From: JBQTKD01 sp052389435
GTDB taxonomy: Bacteria; Actinomycetota; Actinomycetes; Sporichthyales; Sporichthyaceae
DNA: 64,000 nucleotides
Assembly: GCA_052389435.1 (NCBI GenBank)
Contig: JBQTIB010000002.1
Location: 1 to 64,000, forward strand
Reading direction: 5' to 3'
Shown: positions 9,904 to 18,653 of the stretch, in pieces
Layout: every line of letters begins with the position of its first letter
Position numbering within the stretch: the first letter of the stretch is position 1
Program-made: the position numbers and the translations under genes
Notes under the pieces: generated by a model
The model's input: the letters and a program-made list of their open reading frames with translations, nothing else
Told to the model about the DNA's origin: nothing
Database searches by the model: none

Positions 9904-11091
9904 ATGGCGCCACCCGTGGATCTGACCGAGCGGGTGCGCAAGTACGACGCCGAACTGCGCACGGTGCGCCGGGACCTGCACGCGCATCCCGAGCTCGCGC
10001 GGGCCGAGGTGCGGACCACTCGCGTGCTGCTGGATCGACTGCGCGCCGCGGGCCTCGCGCCTCGTGCGCTGCCCGGCACCGGACTGGTCTGCGACCTCGG
10101 GGCCGGCCCCGGCCTCGTGGCGCTGCGTGCCGACCTCGACGCCCTGCCGTTGCCCGACCTCAAGGCGGTCCCCTACCGGTCCACGGTGCCCGACGTGACC
10201 CACGCCTGCGGGCACGACGTGCACGTAGCCACCGTGCTGGGCGCCGGCCTGGTGCTCGCCGACCTCGCCGCCGAGGGTCTGCTGACCGGCGGGGTGCGCC
10301 TGGTGTTCCAACCGGCCGAGGAGGTCCTGCCGGGCGGTGCGCTGGACGTGATCAACGCCGGTGGCCTCGACGGCGTCGATCGCATCCTGGCGGTGCACTG
10401 CGATCCGCGGCTGCCCGTGGGCCGCGTGGGGCTCAAGGCCGGGCCGATCACCGCAGCCTCGGACAAGGTCTCGGTCCGCCTGACCGGCCCCGGCGGGCAC
10501 TCCGCTCGCCCGCACCTGACCGCGGACCTGACCTACGCCCTCGGCAAGGTCCTCACCGACACCGCGGCGGTCCTGTCCCGCCGGGTCGACCCGCGCGCCG
10601 GCCTCAGTCTGGTGTGGGGGCACGTCAACGCCGGCAGGGCGTCCAACGTCATTCCGCGCGAGGGCGTCGTGCTCGGCGCCGTGCGCTGCCTGGGCCCGGA
10701 GGTCTGGGAGAGTGCTCCGGATCTCATCCGTTCCACCGTCCACGCCCTCGTGGCCCCGTACCGGGTGACGGCGGAGGTGGAGATCGTGCGCGGCGTCCCG
10801 CCGTGCGACAACGAACGGGGCTCCGTCGCGCTGCTCGCCCATGCCGCCCGTGAGGCCATCGGCCCCGGCGCCCCGGCGCCGACCGAGCAGAGCCTCGGCG
10901 GCGAGGACTTCGCCTGGTACCTCTACCGCGTCCCCGGCGCCCTGGCCCGCCTCGGCGTCGCGGCCCCGGGAACCGAGGGCACCTTCGACCTGCACCAGTC
11001 CGACTTCGACGTCGACGAGGACGCGATCGGGGTGGGCGTGCGCCTGCTCGTCGCCGCCGCGCTGGCCTCGGCGACCTGGCCGGGGGCCTGA
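9904..11091 (+). CDS. M20 family metallo-amidohydrolase/peptidase (AmiA/AmiB-like)
   Basis: 395 residues. Two-metal hydrolase of the M20D group (hippurate, N-acyl amino acid or indole-3-acetyl-amino acid hydrolases). RRDLHAHPELA opens the domain, THACGHDVHVA carries metal-binding His/Asp and FQPAEEVLPGGA carries the catalytic Glu pair. There is no signal peptide, so it is cytoplasmic. It sits at the head of cdd and deoA. Mycobacteria likewise keep amiA/amiB near deoD, pmm and lpdA, supporting conserved synteny rather than a known pathway link. The substrate is not predictable. Confidence 0.9.
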   Translation: MAPPVDLTERVRKYDAELRTVRRDLHAHPELARAEVRTTRVLLDRLRAAGLAPRALPGTGLVCDLGAGPGLVALRADLDALPLPDLKAVPYRSTVPDVTHACGHDVHVATVLGAGLVLADLAAEGLLTGGVRLVFQPAEEVLPGGALDVINAGGLDGVDRILAVHCDPRLPVGRVGLKAGPITAASDKVSVRLTGPGGHSARPHLTADLTYALGKVLTDTAAVLSRRVDPRAGLSLVWGHVNAGRASNVIPREGVVLGAVRCLGPEVWESAPDLIRSTVHALVAPYRVTAEVEIVRGVPPCDNERGSVALLAHAAREAIGPGAPAPTEQSLGGEDFAWYLYRVPGALARLGVAAPGTEGTFDLHQSDFDVDEDAIGVGVRLLVAAALASATWPGA

Positions 11092-11092
11092 G

Positions 11093-11473
11093 GTGGACGT
11101 CGACTGGCCCGCGCTTCGGCTGGCCGCAGCGGCTGCCTCGGCCAATGCCTACGCGCCGTACTCGAACTTCCCGGTCGGGGCGGCGGGGCTGGCCGCGGAC
11201 GGGCGAATCGTCGTCGGATGCAACGTGGAGAACGCCTCCTACGGCCTGACGCTGTGCGCCGAGTGCGGGGTGATCGGTGCCCTGCTCGTCGGTGGGGGCG
11301 GCACGCTGGTGGCGCTCGCCTGCGTCGACGGCGACGGCTCGCCGCTGGTCCCGTGCGGGCGCTGCCGGCAGTTGCTGCTCGAACACGGCGGACTCGACTG
11401 TCTCGTCGACACCCCGCGGCTGGGGCCCGTGACCCTGCGTCAGTTGCTTCCCGAACCCTTCGAGCTGCCGTGA
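11093..11473 (+). CDS. cdd: Cytidine deaminase
   Basis: Deaminates cytidine and deoxycytidine to the uracil nucleosides in pyrimidine salvage. 126 residues, normal for the small tetrameric class. Zinc ligands are Cys55 (in LCAEC), Cys88 and Cys91 (PCGRCRQ), with catalytic Glu57. NVENASYG is the typical nucleoside-binding stretch. The GTG start at 11093 lies 1 bp after the M20 stop; the stop overlaps the deoA start in GTGA, so the genes are translationally coupled. Confidence 0.95.
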   Translation: MDVDWPALRLAAAAASANAYAPYSNFPVGAAGLAADGRIVVGCNVENASYGLTLCAECGVIGALLVGGGGTLVALACVDGDGSPLVPCGRCRQLLLEHGGLDCLVDTPRLGPVTLRQLLPEPFELP

Positions 11474-12741
11474 TCGACGCCATTTCGGTCATCCGCGCCA
11501 AGCGCGACGGCCGCGAACTGAGCGACGATCAGATCGACTGGGTGCTCGACGCCTACGTTCGGGGCGTCGTCGCCGAGGAACAGATGGCCGCGTTGGCCAT
11601 GGCGATCCTGCTGCGGGGCATGACCGCTGCGGAAACCGCGCGCTGGACCGCGGCGATGATCGCCTCCGGGACCCGGCTGGACCTCGGCCGGCTGCCGCGG
11701 CCCACCGTGGACAAGCACTCCACCGGCGGCGTCGGCGACAAGATCACGCTGGTGCTCACGCCACTGGTCGCGGCGTGCGGAGCCGCGGTGCCCCAACTGT
11801 CCGGGCGCGGCCTGGGCCACACGGGCGGAACGTTGGACAAACTCGAGGCCATTCCCGGCTGGGAAGCTCATCTGACGCCACATCAGATACGTCGTCAGCT
11901 GCGGGAGATCGGCGCCGTCGTCTGCGCGGCGGGCGCGGACCTCGCTCCCGCGGACGCGCGCCTGTACGCGCTGCGCGACGTCACCGGCACCGTCGAGTCC
12001 ATTCCGCTGATCGCCTCCTCGATCATGAGCAAGAAGATCGCGGAGGGCACCTGTTCGCTCGTGCTCGACGTGAAGGTCGGCTCGGGGGCGTTCATGGCGG
12101 ACCAGGACTCGGCGCGCGAACTGGCGATGGCGATGGTCGAACTCGGCCGGGTCCACGGCGTGCGGACCGTCGCACTGCTCACCGACATGTCGACGCCGCT
12201 GGGTCGCAGCGCCGGCAACGCCCTGGAAGTGGCCGAGGCCGTCGAGGTGCTCGCCGGCGGCGGACCGAGCGACGTGCGCGACCTGACCCTGGCACTGGCC
12301 CGCGAGATGCTCTCCCTGGTCGACCTCGACGTCGATCCGGCCGAGGTCCTCGACTCCGGCGCGGCCATGGACTGCTGGCGGGCGATGATCGCCGGCCAGG
12401 GCGGCGACGTGCACGCCCCGCTGCCGCGGGCCCGCCACGTCGAATACGTCGGGGCAGAACGGGAGGGCATCGTCGGTCGCGTCGACGCCCGAGCGGTCGG
12501 ACTCGCGGCCTGGCGACTGGGCGCAGGGCGTACCCGCCGCGAGGACGCGGTGTCGGCAGGCGCCGGGGTCGAGGTCTTCGCCAAGCCCGGGGACCCCGTC
12601 GTAGCCGGCGACCGCCTCTTCGCCCTGCACGCCGACGACGCTGCTCGGATCCCGGAGGCGCTCGACGCTCTCGCGGACGCCGTCGGATTCGCCAACGCCG
12701 GCCACCGTCTGCGCCCGTTGGTCCTGGACCGGGTGGACTAG
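11470..12741 (+). CDS. deoA: Thymidine phosphorylase
   Basis: Phosphorolysis of thymidine or deoxyuridine to the free base and 2-deoxyribose 1-phosphate. 423 residues, usual for the family. DKHSTGGVGDK (residues 81-91) is the pyrimidine phosphorylase signature, followed by SGRGLGHTGGTLDKLE. The GTG at 11470 overlaps the cdd stop by 4 bp. Its product is isomerised by the phosphosugar mutase and cleaved by DeoC, both encoded on the facing operon 15 bp away, so the two convergent units form one salvage pathway. Confidence 0.95.
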   Translation: MIDAISVIRAKRDGRELSDDQIDWVLDAYVRGVVAEEQMAALAMAILLRGMTAAETARWTAAMIASGTRLDLGRLPRPTVDKHSTGGVGDKITLVLTPLVAACGAAVPQLSGRGLGHTGGTLDKLEAIPGWEAHLTPHQIRRQLREIGAVVCAAGADLAPADARLYALRDVTGTVESIPLIASSIMSKKIAEGTCSLVLDVKVGSGAFMADQDSARELAMAMVELGRVHGVRTVALLTDMSTPLGRSAGNALEVAEAVEVLAGGGPSDVRDLTLALAREMLSLVDLDVDPAEVLDSGAAMDCWRAMIAGQGGDVHAPLPRARHVEYVGAEREGIVGRVDARAVGLAAWRLGAGRTRREDAVSAGAGVEVFAKPGDPVVAGDRLFALHADDAARIPEALDALADAVGFANAGHRLRPLVLDRVD

Positions 12742-12756
12742 GGGCACGACCTAGCC

Positions 12757-13506
12757 CTAGACACGGCGCGCGGCGACCACGGCGTCGAGCAGGGCCGAGG
12801 CGCCGAAACGGAACTGGGCCGGGGTCGGGGTCGGGCCGAACGCGTACTGGGCGATGTGCAGGTACTCCAAGGCCTCCGGCACGGTGCGAATTCCGCCGGA
12901 CACCTTCACGCCCACCGGACGCCCGGACTGCGCCGTGTAGGCCGCGACGGTCTCCAGCAGCGTCGCGGCGACCTTCGGGTTGGCGCCGGGTGGGCCCTTG
13001 CCGGTGCTGGTCTTCACCATGTCGGCGCCGGCCTCCACGACCAGCCACGCGGCCTCGGCGACCGTCGCCAGGTCGGGAAGTTCGCCGGTCTCCAGGATCA
13101 CCTTCAGGGTGGCCGCCGGTACCGCGGCGCGGATCGCGGAGATCTCCGCCGAGACCGCCTCCGGCCGACCGCCGAGCAGGGCGACGCGGTCGATGGTGAC
13201 GTCGACCTCGACCGCCCCGGCCGCCACGACGGCCACCGCCTCGGCGACCTTCTGGTCCACCGGGGCCAGCCCCGAGGGGAACGCGCCGGCGACTGCGGCC
13301 ACCGCGACTCCGGTGCCGTCCAGCGCCGCGACGGCATGCTCGACGAGATGGCCCAACACGCAGACCGCCGCGACCGGCGGAGCCGAGGGATCGTTGGGAT
13401 CGGGGCGAAGCGCTCGGGCGCAGAGGGCCTGGGTGGACTCCCGACTGTCCGACGCGTCCAGGGACGTCAGGTCGATCAGGGCCAGGATCGTGTCCAGATC
13501 GGTCAT
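12757..13506 (-). CDS. deoC: Deoxyribose-phosphate aldolase
   Basis: Splits 2-deoxyribose 5-phosphate into acetaldehyde and glyceraldehyde 3-phosphate. 249 residues. The Schiff-base lysine is Lys165 in VKTSTGK, the second active-site lysine is Lys201 in VKVSGG and the acid residue is Asp102, all aligned with the Escherichia coli enzyme. The ATG at 13506 overlaps the stop of the upstream phosphosugar mutase (ATGA). It is the last gene of the ggct-pnp-mutase-deoC unit. Confidence 0.93.
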   Translation of the reverse strand: MTDLDTILALIDLTSLDASDSRESTQALCARALRPDPNDPSAPPVAAVCVLGHLVEHAVAALDGTGVAVAAVAGAFPSGLAPVDQKVAEAVAVVAAGAVEVDVTIDRVALLGGRPEAVSAEISAIRAAVPAATLKVILETGELPDLATVAEAAWLVVEAGADMVKTSTGKGPPGANPKVAATLLETVAAYTAQSGRPVGVKVSGGIRTVPEALEYLHIAQYAFGPTPTPAQFRFGASALLDAVVAARRV

Positions 13507-15170
13507 GCGCAGGGTCCTCCCAGGTACGCCGCCAACTCCTCGCCCGCCGCGACCAACCTCGCATCCAACGCCGCACGACTTGCCGGCAGGTCGGTCAACG
13601 GCGGCGAGAGGCTCGCGTGCAGGTACAGCTTCAACTTGGGTTCGGTGCCGCTCGGGCGCAGGATCGCCCGCAGCCGATCGGTCGTCAGCACCACGGCGTC
13701 GATCGGCGCAAAGCCCTCGGCCACGAGCGCGCCCACCGCGACGCGGCGCCCGCCGAGCTCGACCGGCGGGTCGCGGCGCAGGTCGGCGAGCACGCAGGCG
13801 GCCGACCCGGTCAGCGGGACGGACCGGGCGGCGGTCAGGTGCAGGCCGTCGCGCCGGGCGATGGCGTCGAGCCGGTCGGTGAGTCGAAGGCCGTGGACGC
13901 GGGAGAGCGCCGCCATCTCGGCGAGGAGCAGAGCCGCGGTGATCCCGTCCTTGTCGCGCACGGCCTCCGGGTCTACGCAGTAGCCGAGGGCCTCCTCGTA
14001 GGCGTAGGCGATCCCGGGCACTCGCGCCAGCCACTTGAAACCGGTGGGGGTGCGCACGCAGCGGCGGCCGTGGGCAGTGGCCAGCGCGGTCAGGCCGGGA
14101 CCGGAGACCACGGTGGTGGCCAGGGTGGCGCTCGTGGGGATTCGGCGCATGAGGAACTGGTGTTCGGCCAGCAGCAGTCCGACCTCGTCGCCGGTCAGGC
14201 GGCGCCACCCGTCGAGGCCGGCGACGGCGACGGCACACCGGTCCCCGTCGGGATCGTGGGCAAGGACGAGGTCCGCCTTCGCGGCCTCGGCCTGGGCCAA
14301 CGCCAGGTCCAGCGCGCCAGGTTCCTCGGGGTTGGGAAAGGCGACGGTCGGGAACGTCGAATCGGGGGCGGCCTGCTCGGCGACCTCGAGCAGGTCGTCG
14401 AACCCGGCCCGACGCCACGCGTGTCGGAAGGTCTCGGCCGCGACGCCGTGCAGGGCCGTGTGCACGACCCGCAACTCGCGCGGGCCGGTCGGGTCCAGCA
14501 GGCCGACGGCGCGATCGAGGTAGGCGGCGACGATCTCTGCACTGACGACGCGTTCGGCCCGAGCGCGGGCGATCGTCTTCGCCGCCGGCGCGACGGCGAT
14601 GGCTTCGGCTATCTCGGCGTCGTCCGGCGCAGTCAGTTGGGCGCCGTCGGCGAGGTAGACCTTGTAGCCGTTGTCGGCCGCCGGGTTGTGCGAGGCCGTG
14701 ACCATGACCCCGGCGTCGGCGCCGAGGCGACGGACCGCGAACGCGAGAACCGGCGTCGGCAGGTGCGGCGGCAGACGCAGCACCCTTACGCCGGCGCCGC
14801 CGAGTACGAGCGCGGCGTCGTCGGCGAAAGGTGCGGAGAGGTACCGCGCGTCGTGGCCGAGCACGACGGCCGGATTGTCGTGACGCCGAGTCAGATAGCT
14901 TGCCAGCCCTGCCGAGGCGCGCATCACGACGGCACGGTTCATGCGGTTGGGCCCCGCCGCGATTCGTCCGCGCAGGCCCGCTGTGCCGAAGGCGAGCGGG
15001 CCCGCGAAGCGGTCGGTCAGCTCTGCGGTCGCGGCGGCGTCGCCGGCGGCGCAGCGGTCGAGCAGGGCGGTGAGTTCCGCGCGATCGTCCGGGTCCGGGT
15101 CGCCCGCGATCCACGCCCGAACTCGCTCGGGCAGGTCGTCGGCACCGGTCGCATCGGCTGGTCGGCTCAC
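13503..15170 (-). CDS. Phospho-sugar mutase (phosphomannomutase/phosphopentomutase-like)
   Basis: 555-residue alpha-D-phosphohexomutase. The phosphoserine loop is TASHNP (Ser160), the Mg-binding loop is DPDGDR and the phosphate-binding loop near the C-terminus is RPSGTEPKLKLY. The length matches the PgcA/PMM2-like actinobacterial group (the mycobacterial PmmB neighbour of DeoD). Lying between purine nucleoside phosphorylase and deoC it could interconvert (deoxy)ribose 1- and 5-phosphate, but phosphoglucomutase or phosphomannomutase activity is equally compatible. The GTG start at 15170 overlaps the pnp stop by 4 bp. Confidence 0.9.
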   Translation of the reverse strand: MSRPADATGADDLPERVRAWIAGDPDPDDRAELTALLDRCAAGDAAATAELTDRFAGPLAFGTAGLRGRIAAGPNRMNRAVVMRASAGLASYLTRRHDNPAVVLGHDARYLSAPFADDAALVLGGAGVRVLRLPPHLPTPVLAFAVRRLGADAGVMVTASHNPAADNGYKVYLADGAQLTAPDDAEIAEAIAVAPAAKTIARARAERVVSAEIVAAYLDRAVGLLDPTGPRELRVVHTALHGVAAETFRHAWRRAGFDDLLEVAEQAAPDSTFPTVAFPNPEEPGALDLALAQAEAAKADLVLAHDPDGDRCAVAVAGLDGWRRLTGDEVGLLLAEHQFLMRRIPTSATLATTVVSGPGLTALATAHGRRCVRTPTGFKWLARVPGIAYAYEEALGYCVDPEAVRDKDGITAALLLAEMAALSRVHGLRLTDRLDAIARRDGLHLTAARSVPLTGSAACVLADLRRDPPVELGGRRVAVGALVAEGFAPIDAVVLTTDRLRAILRPSGTEPKLKLYLHASLSPPLTDLPASRAALDARLVAAGEELAAYLGGPCA

Positions 15171-15961
15171 GTGGGCCAGGCTGCCACGACCTGCGCGAGC
15201 AGGCCGCCCAGCGCGTCGGCCGCCGCGGCGCCGGCACGGAGCACCTCGGCGTGCGCGACCGGTCCGGTCCCGACTCCGGCGGCCAGGTTGGTCACCAGCG
15301 AGATGCCGAGGACCTCCAGTCCGAGGGATCGGGCGACGACGGTCTCCAGCGCCGTCGACATCCCGACCAGGTCGGCGCCCAGGGTGCGAGCCATCGCGAC
15401 CTCGGCGGGGGTCTCGTACTGCGGGCCGGCGAACTGCGCGTACACGCCCTCGGGCAGATCCGGGCGGAACTCCCGCGCCAACGCCCGCAGGGCAGGGGAG
15501 TAGGCGTCGGTCAGGTCGACGAATCGGGGGCCGCGCAGCGGGGAGGTCCCGGTGAGGTTGAGGTGGTCGGCGATCAGGACCGCGCTCCCCGCCGGCCATT
15601 CCGGACGCACGCTGCCGGCCGCGTTGGTCAGCACCACCCCACGGGCGCCGGCCGCCGCGAGGACCCGTACCGCGTGTCCGACCGCATCGACGTCGCGGTG
15701 TTCGTAGAAGTGCGTCCGGCCCGCGAAGATCGCGACGCGGCGGCGGCCGACGGTGGTCAACCAGACCTCCGCGGGATGGCCGGGGGCGCCGGGCGGGGCG
15801 AAGCCGGGGAGGTCGGCCATCGGAATGCGGGTGCCGACGCGGGCGCCGAGCGCGTCGAGGGCGCCGGACCAGCCGGAGCCGAGGACGAGGCCGACGTCGA
15901 TCGGCGCGCCGTCGGTGCCGCGCAACGCCTCCGCGGCCTCGCGCGCGGCGCCGGATTCCAC
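15167..15961 (-). CDS. Purine-nucleoside phosphorylase
   Basis: 264 residues. Trimeric-type PNP that phosphorolyses (deoxy)inosine and (deoxy)guanosine. Family landmarks are LGSGWSGALDAL (phosphate-binding loop), GRTHFYEH, NAAGSV and the substrate loop YETPAEVAMARTLGADLVGMST. The GTG at 15961 follows the TGA of the gamma-glutamylcyclotransferase gene within 2 bp, so it is chosen over longer readings into that gene. It supplies pentose 1-phosphate to the mutase and aldolase downstream. Confidence 0.93.
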   Translation of the reverse strand: MESGAAREAAEALRGTDGAPIDVGLVLGSGWSGALDALGARVGTRIPMADLPGFAPPGAPGHPAEVWLTTVGRRRVAIFAGRTHFYEHRDVDAVGHAVRVLAAAGARGVVLTNAAGSVRPEWPAGSAVLIADHLNLTGTSPLRGPRFVDLTDAYSPALRALAREFRPDLPEGVYAQFAGPQYETPAEVAMARTLGADLVGMSTALETVVARSLGLEVLGISLVTNLAAGVGTGPVAHAEVLRAGAAAADALGGLLAQVVAAWPT

Positions 15962-15963
15962 GA

Positions 15964-16416
15964 TCAGCGGTCGGACGGCCGGCAGGGGCGGTCGCGCAGG
16001 GAGCGCACGTAGTCGTCCGGGGCGCCGGCCTTCTCGGCCGCGTCGGCGATCTGGAAAAGCACCCGAGCCGACGGCAGGCCGCCCTCGTAGCCGTCGACCA
16101 CGTACAGCCAGGCTGTGACGTCCGTCTCCATCGTGGCGACGCGGACCTTCAGCTTGCGGTAGATCCCGATCGCCGAGCCCTCCCAGCCGTCCAGGGCGCT
16201 CTCGTCCTGGGGCGGGACGTCGTAGAGGGCGACGAACACCTGGTGGCCCGCGTCCTCCACGACGGTGGTGAGCGGGCCTTCCCAGCCGTGCTCCTCGCCG
16301 CCGAAGGTCAGGCGCCAGCCGGACAGCCAGCCCGTGCCCCGCTGCGGGGAGTGCGGTGCCAACAGGCCCATGAGGGCGGGGTCGAGGTTCGCACCGTAGG
16401 CGGCGTACAGGGTCAT
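15964..16416 (-). CDS. Gamma-glutamylcyclotransferase family protein
   Basis: 150 residues. It begins MTLYAAYGANLDPALM, matching the YGSN-type N-terminal strand of the gamma-glutamylcyclotransferase fold; later LDGWEGSAIGIYRKLKV and AWLYVVDGYEGG fit the same fold. Family members release 5-oxoproline from gamma-glutamyl compounds, but many bacterial members are uncharacterised. First gene of the unit running through pnp, mutase and deoC; divergent from lpdA. Confidence 0.85.
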   Translation of the reverse strand: MTLYAAYGANLDPALMGLLAPHSPQRGTGWLSGWRLTFGGEEHGWEGPLTTVVEDAGHQVFVALYDVPPQDESALDGWEGSAIGIYRKLKVRVATMETDVTAWLYVVDGYEGGLPSARVLFQIADAAEKAGAPDDYVRSLRDRPCRPSDR

Positions 16417-16474
16417 GGTGGGGGAAGCGTACGGCGACCTGCCCGTAGCCGGGCGGCATTGAGGACCGGAACGC

Positions 16475-16559
16475 TGCAATGTCGCCGACTGCGCTGGTGC
16501 CTCGCGCATCGGCGACGGTGCAATGTCGCCGACTGCGCTCGTGCCTCGCGCATCGGCGA
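16475..16559. repeat. Two tandem hairpin-forming 41-bp repeats upstream of lpdA
   Basis: Copies at 16475-16515 and 16519-16559 differ by one base (G/C) and have a 44-bp period. Each can fold: TCGCCGA-(C)-TGCGC pairs with GCGCA-TCGGCGA across a 9-nt loop, giving 12 bp with one bulged C. The second copy ends 2 bp before the lpdA ATG at 16562, in the place where a ribosome-binding site would be expected, so it could affect translation of that start. Confidence 0.85.
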
Positions 16560-16561
16560 AG

Positions 16562-17953
16562 ATGTGCCTCGTGACGCGAATCGTGGTGCTGGGTGGGGGT
16601 CCGGGTGGATACGAGGCGGCCTTGGTGGCCGCCCGGCTCGGGGCCGAGGTGACCGTGGTGGACCGGGACGGTCTCGGCGGTTCGGCGGTGCTGACGGACT
16701 GCGTGCCGTCGAAAACGTTGATCGCGACCGCCGAGAGCGCGTTCGCGGCCGGCGAGGCGCGCAAGCTGGGCGTTCGCCTGCCTGGATCTGAGCAGGACTC
16801 AGGTATAGCCGTGGATCTGGCCCAGGCCAACGCCCGCGTGCTCGCGCTGGCCAAGGCCCAGTCCGGAGACATCGCCGCCCGCCTCGCCTCCGCAGGCGTG
16901 CGGGTGATGACCGGCCGCGGGCGGCTCCGGGGTCCGTCGACCGTGCTGGTCGAAGAGGCCGAAGCCGAGCTGCCCGCCGACGCCATCCTGATCGCGACCG
17001 GGGCGCACCCGCGGGAACTGCCCGAGGCGGCGCCCGACGGCGAGCGCATCCTGACGTGGACTCAGGTCTACGGCCTCGCCGATCTTCCCGAGCACCTGAT
17101 CGTCGTCGGCTCCGGCGTGACCGGTGCCGAGTTCGCCGACGCCTACCAGCGCCTCGGCTCGCAGGTCACGTTGATCTCCTCCCGCGAGCGGGTGCTCCCC
17201 GGCGAGGACCCCGACGCCGCCGCAGTGCTCGAGGACGCGTTCACCCGGCGCGGCATGACCGTCCTGTCCCGATCGCGCGCGGCCTCGGCGGTCCGCGACG
17301 GCGACGTCGTTCGGGTGACGCTGACCGACGGCCGGGTTGTCGAGGGCTCGCACTGCCTGATGGCGGTCGGGTCGATCCCGAACACGGCGAACCTCGGGCT
17401 CGAGGGCGCCGGGGTGCGGCTCAACGCCGGCGGCTTCGTCGAGGTCGACCGGGTCTCGCGCACCTCGGCCCGCGGCGTCTACGCGGCCGGGGACTGCACG
17501 GGCGTGCTGATGCTCGCCTCCGTCGCCGCACACCAGGGACGCATTGCGATCCAGCACGTGCTCGGCGACGCCGTCCGGCCCCTGGAACTGCACACCGTCG
17601 CCGCGAACGTCTTCACCGAACCGGAGATCGCGACCGTGGGCTGGACCCAGGCCGCCGTCGACCGGGGCGAGCGGCAGGCCCGCGTCGTCACGCTGCCGCT
17701 GGCCACCAACGCACGCGCCAAGATGCAGGGCATCCGCGACGGCTTCGTGAAGCTCTTCTGCCGCCCGGGCACGGGGATCGTGGTGGGCGGCGTCGTCGTC
17801 GCGCCCCGTGCGAGCGAGCTCATCTTCCCGATCTCCCTGGCCGTCGACGCGGGTCTGACCGTCGACCAGATCGCCCACGCCTTCACCGTCTACCCGAGCC
17901 TCACGGGCTCGGTGGCCGAAGCCGCCCGGCTGCTGCACCTGCCGCCGGACTAG
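16562..17953 (+). CDS. lpdA: LpdA-type flavoprotein disulfide-reductase family NAD(P)H:quinone reductase
   Basis: 463 residues. N-terminal FAD-binding GGGPGGYEAA, central NAD(P)-binding GSGVTGAEFADA and C-terminal dimerisation domain. The redox site reads GGSAVLTDCVPSKTL: only the second cysteine (Cys47) of the usual CxxxxC is present, the first being Ala42. This matches mycobacterial LpdA (Rv3303c; GGAAVLDDC), which is not a lipoamide dehydrogenase but reduces quinones, and whose gene also neighbours deoD and pmmB. The ATG at 16562 has no visible ribosome-binding site; the GTG at 16571 (VTRIVVL) matches the mycobacterial N-terminus and may be the true start. Confidence 0.9.
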   Translation: MCLVTRIVVLGGGPGGYEAALVAARLGAEVTVVDRDGLGGSAVLTDCVPSKTLIATAESAFAAGEARKLGVRLPGSEQDSGIAVDLAQANARVLALAKAQSGDIAARLASAGVRVMTGRGRLRGPSTVLVEEAEAELPADAILIATGAHPRELPEAAPDGERILTWTQVYGLADLPEHLIVVGSGVTGAEFADAYQRLGSQVTLISSRERVLPGEDPDAAAVLEDAFTRRGMTVLSRSRAASAVRDGDVVRVTLTDGRVVEGSHCLMAVGSIPNTANLGLEGAGVRLNAGGFVEVDRVSRTSARGVYAAGDCTGVLMLASVAAHQGRIAIQHVLGDAVRPLELHTVAANVFTEPEIATVGWTQAAVDRGERQARVVTLPLATNARAKMQGIRDGFVKLFCRPGTGIVVGGVVVAPRASELIFPISLAVDAGLTVDQIAHAFTVYPSLTGSVAEAARLLHLPPD

Positions 17954-18001
17954 CGGGCGGTGCTGACCCCGTGGGCGCCCTCAAGCCGTGGACGAACAAT
18001 C

Positions 18002-18061
18002 CCGATAGCGCAGTAGAACACCGTCGCAGGTGGTCTTTGGCGTGCCCAACTGCGCTATCGG
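18002..18061. repeat. Dispersed palindromic repeat, copy A
   Basis: A perfect 13-bp inverted repeat, CCGATAGCGCAGT (18002-18014) and its complement (18049-18061), encloses a 34-bp centre. The left half plus the next bases (to 18023) recurs almost unchanged in copy B at 32946-32968. It lies 48 bp after the lpdA stop. It could be a terminator or a REP-like intergenic element. Confidence 0.75.
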
Positions 18062-18400
18062 CGCAGTTCGGAACCGCGGCATTGGGTGCGTGATGTCCGC
18101 TCGTGGGTGGGTCGTCCGTCGGCCGTTCGGCCAGGACTCGGCGACGAAGGTGCCATCTGGCCCGGGGAGCGCAACGCCTCGCTTGATCGACGCGTCTCAG
18201 CCTGCACGGGGATGGCCCGGCTGAGGGAGTGATCGCGATGGCTGTGTTCTCGACGTACCGGGTTCCGGTGGACGTAGTTGGTCGCTCGCGTCGTCGTCGC
18301 CTGACCCGGCGGGTCCTGCTCGCGGACCTGGCCGGCACACAGGCCGGCCACGAGCCGTGCGAGGACTGCGCTCGCGAGGACGCGGTGCGCGTCGCCGTGA

Positions 18401-18447
18401 ACGGGGTCCGTGCCCGTCGCTCGGCGGGTTCGATTCCCGCCCCGCGC
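18401..18447 (+). other. tRNA-like remnant (anticodon-arm and T-arm-like hairpins)
   Basis: GCGGG-TTCGATT-CCCGC (18424-18440) is a textbook T arm. Just upstream, ACGGG-GTCCGTG-CCCGT (18401-18417) has the geometry of an anticodon arm with CCG at the anticodon position. No matching acceptor stem or D arm was found, base 37 would be T, and the variable loop is 6 nt, so this is not an intact tRNA. A degraded tRNA or an old integration scar is possible; chance is not excluded. Confidence 0.25.
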
Positions 18448-18653
18448 TGGTACTAGCCGCACAACGAACTTCATCGCCTCGAGCACTACGATCACCGGTT
18501 GCCGCCGCCGCGCCCTCGGAAACGGCGACCGTGACGATCGCGGGTCGCGAAGGCGATGAGAACGCGTCTTCGGACGCGGCTGCGCCGGTCCGACCGGCGT
18601 CTCGCCGGTGGGCCTCCGGTGCGACGCCGGCGGCCGCCGTAGAGGGTCGGTCG

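Larger units (their letters stand above)
17954..18653. other. 700-bp gene-poor intergenic region
   Basis: No convincing protein gene lies between lpdA and the VOC gene. The stretch holds a long palindrome (18002-18061) and a tRNA-like arm pair (18401-18440). A small open frame at 18229-18456 is arginine-rich, and its C-terminal part is a translation of the tRNA-like arm, so it is not accepted. The left edge is just past lpdA, so the palindrome may act as its terminator. Confidence 0.6.

Noticed and set aside
9505..11145. Long minus-strand open frame opposite the M20 hydrolase and the SCO4848-like gene
   Set aside because: Composition (Gly/Arg/His) is that of an antisense shadow; no family match.
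18350..18450. Intact tRNA-Arg
   Set aside because: T arm and possible anticodon arm present, but no acceptor or D-stem pairing and a wrong variable loop.
18229..18456. 75-residue plus-strand frame in the lpdA-VOC gap
   Set aside because: Arg-rich, and the C-terminal part is a translation of the tRNA-like arm; no ribosome-binding site or homologue recognised.
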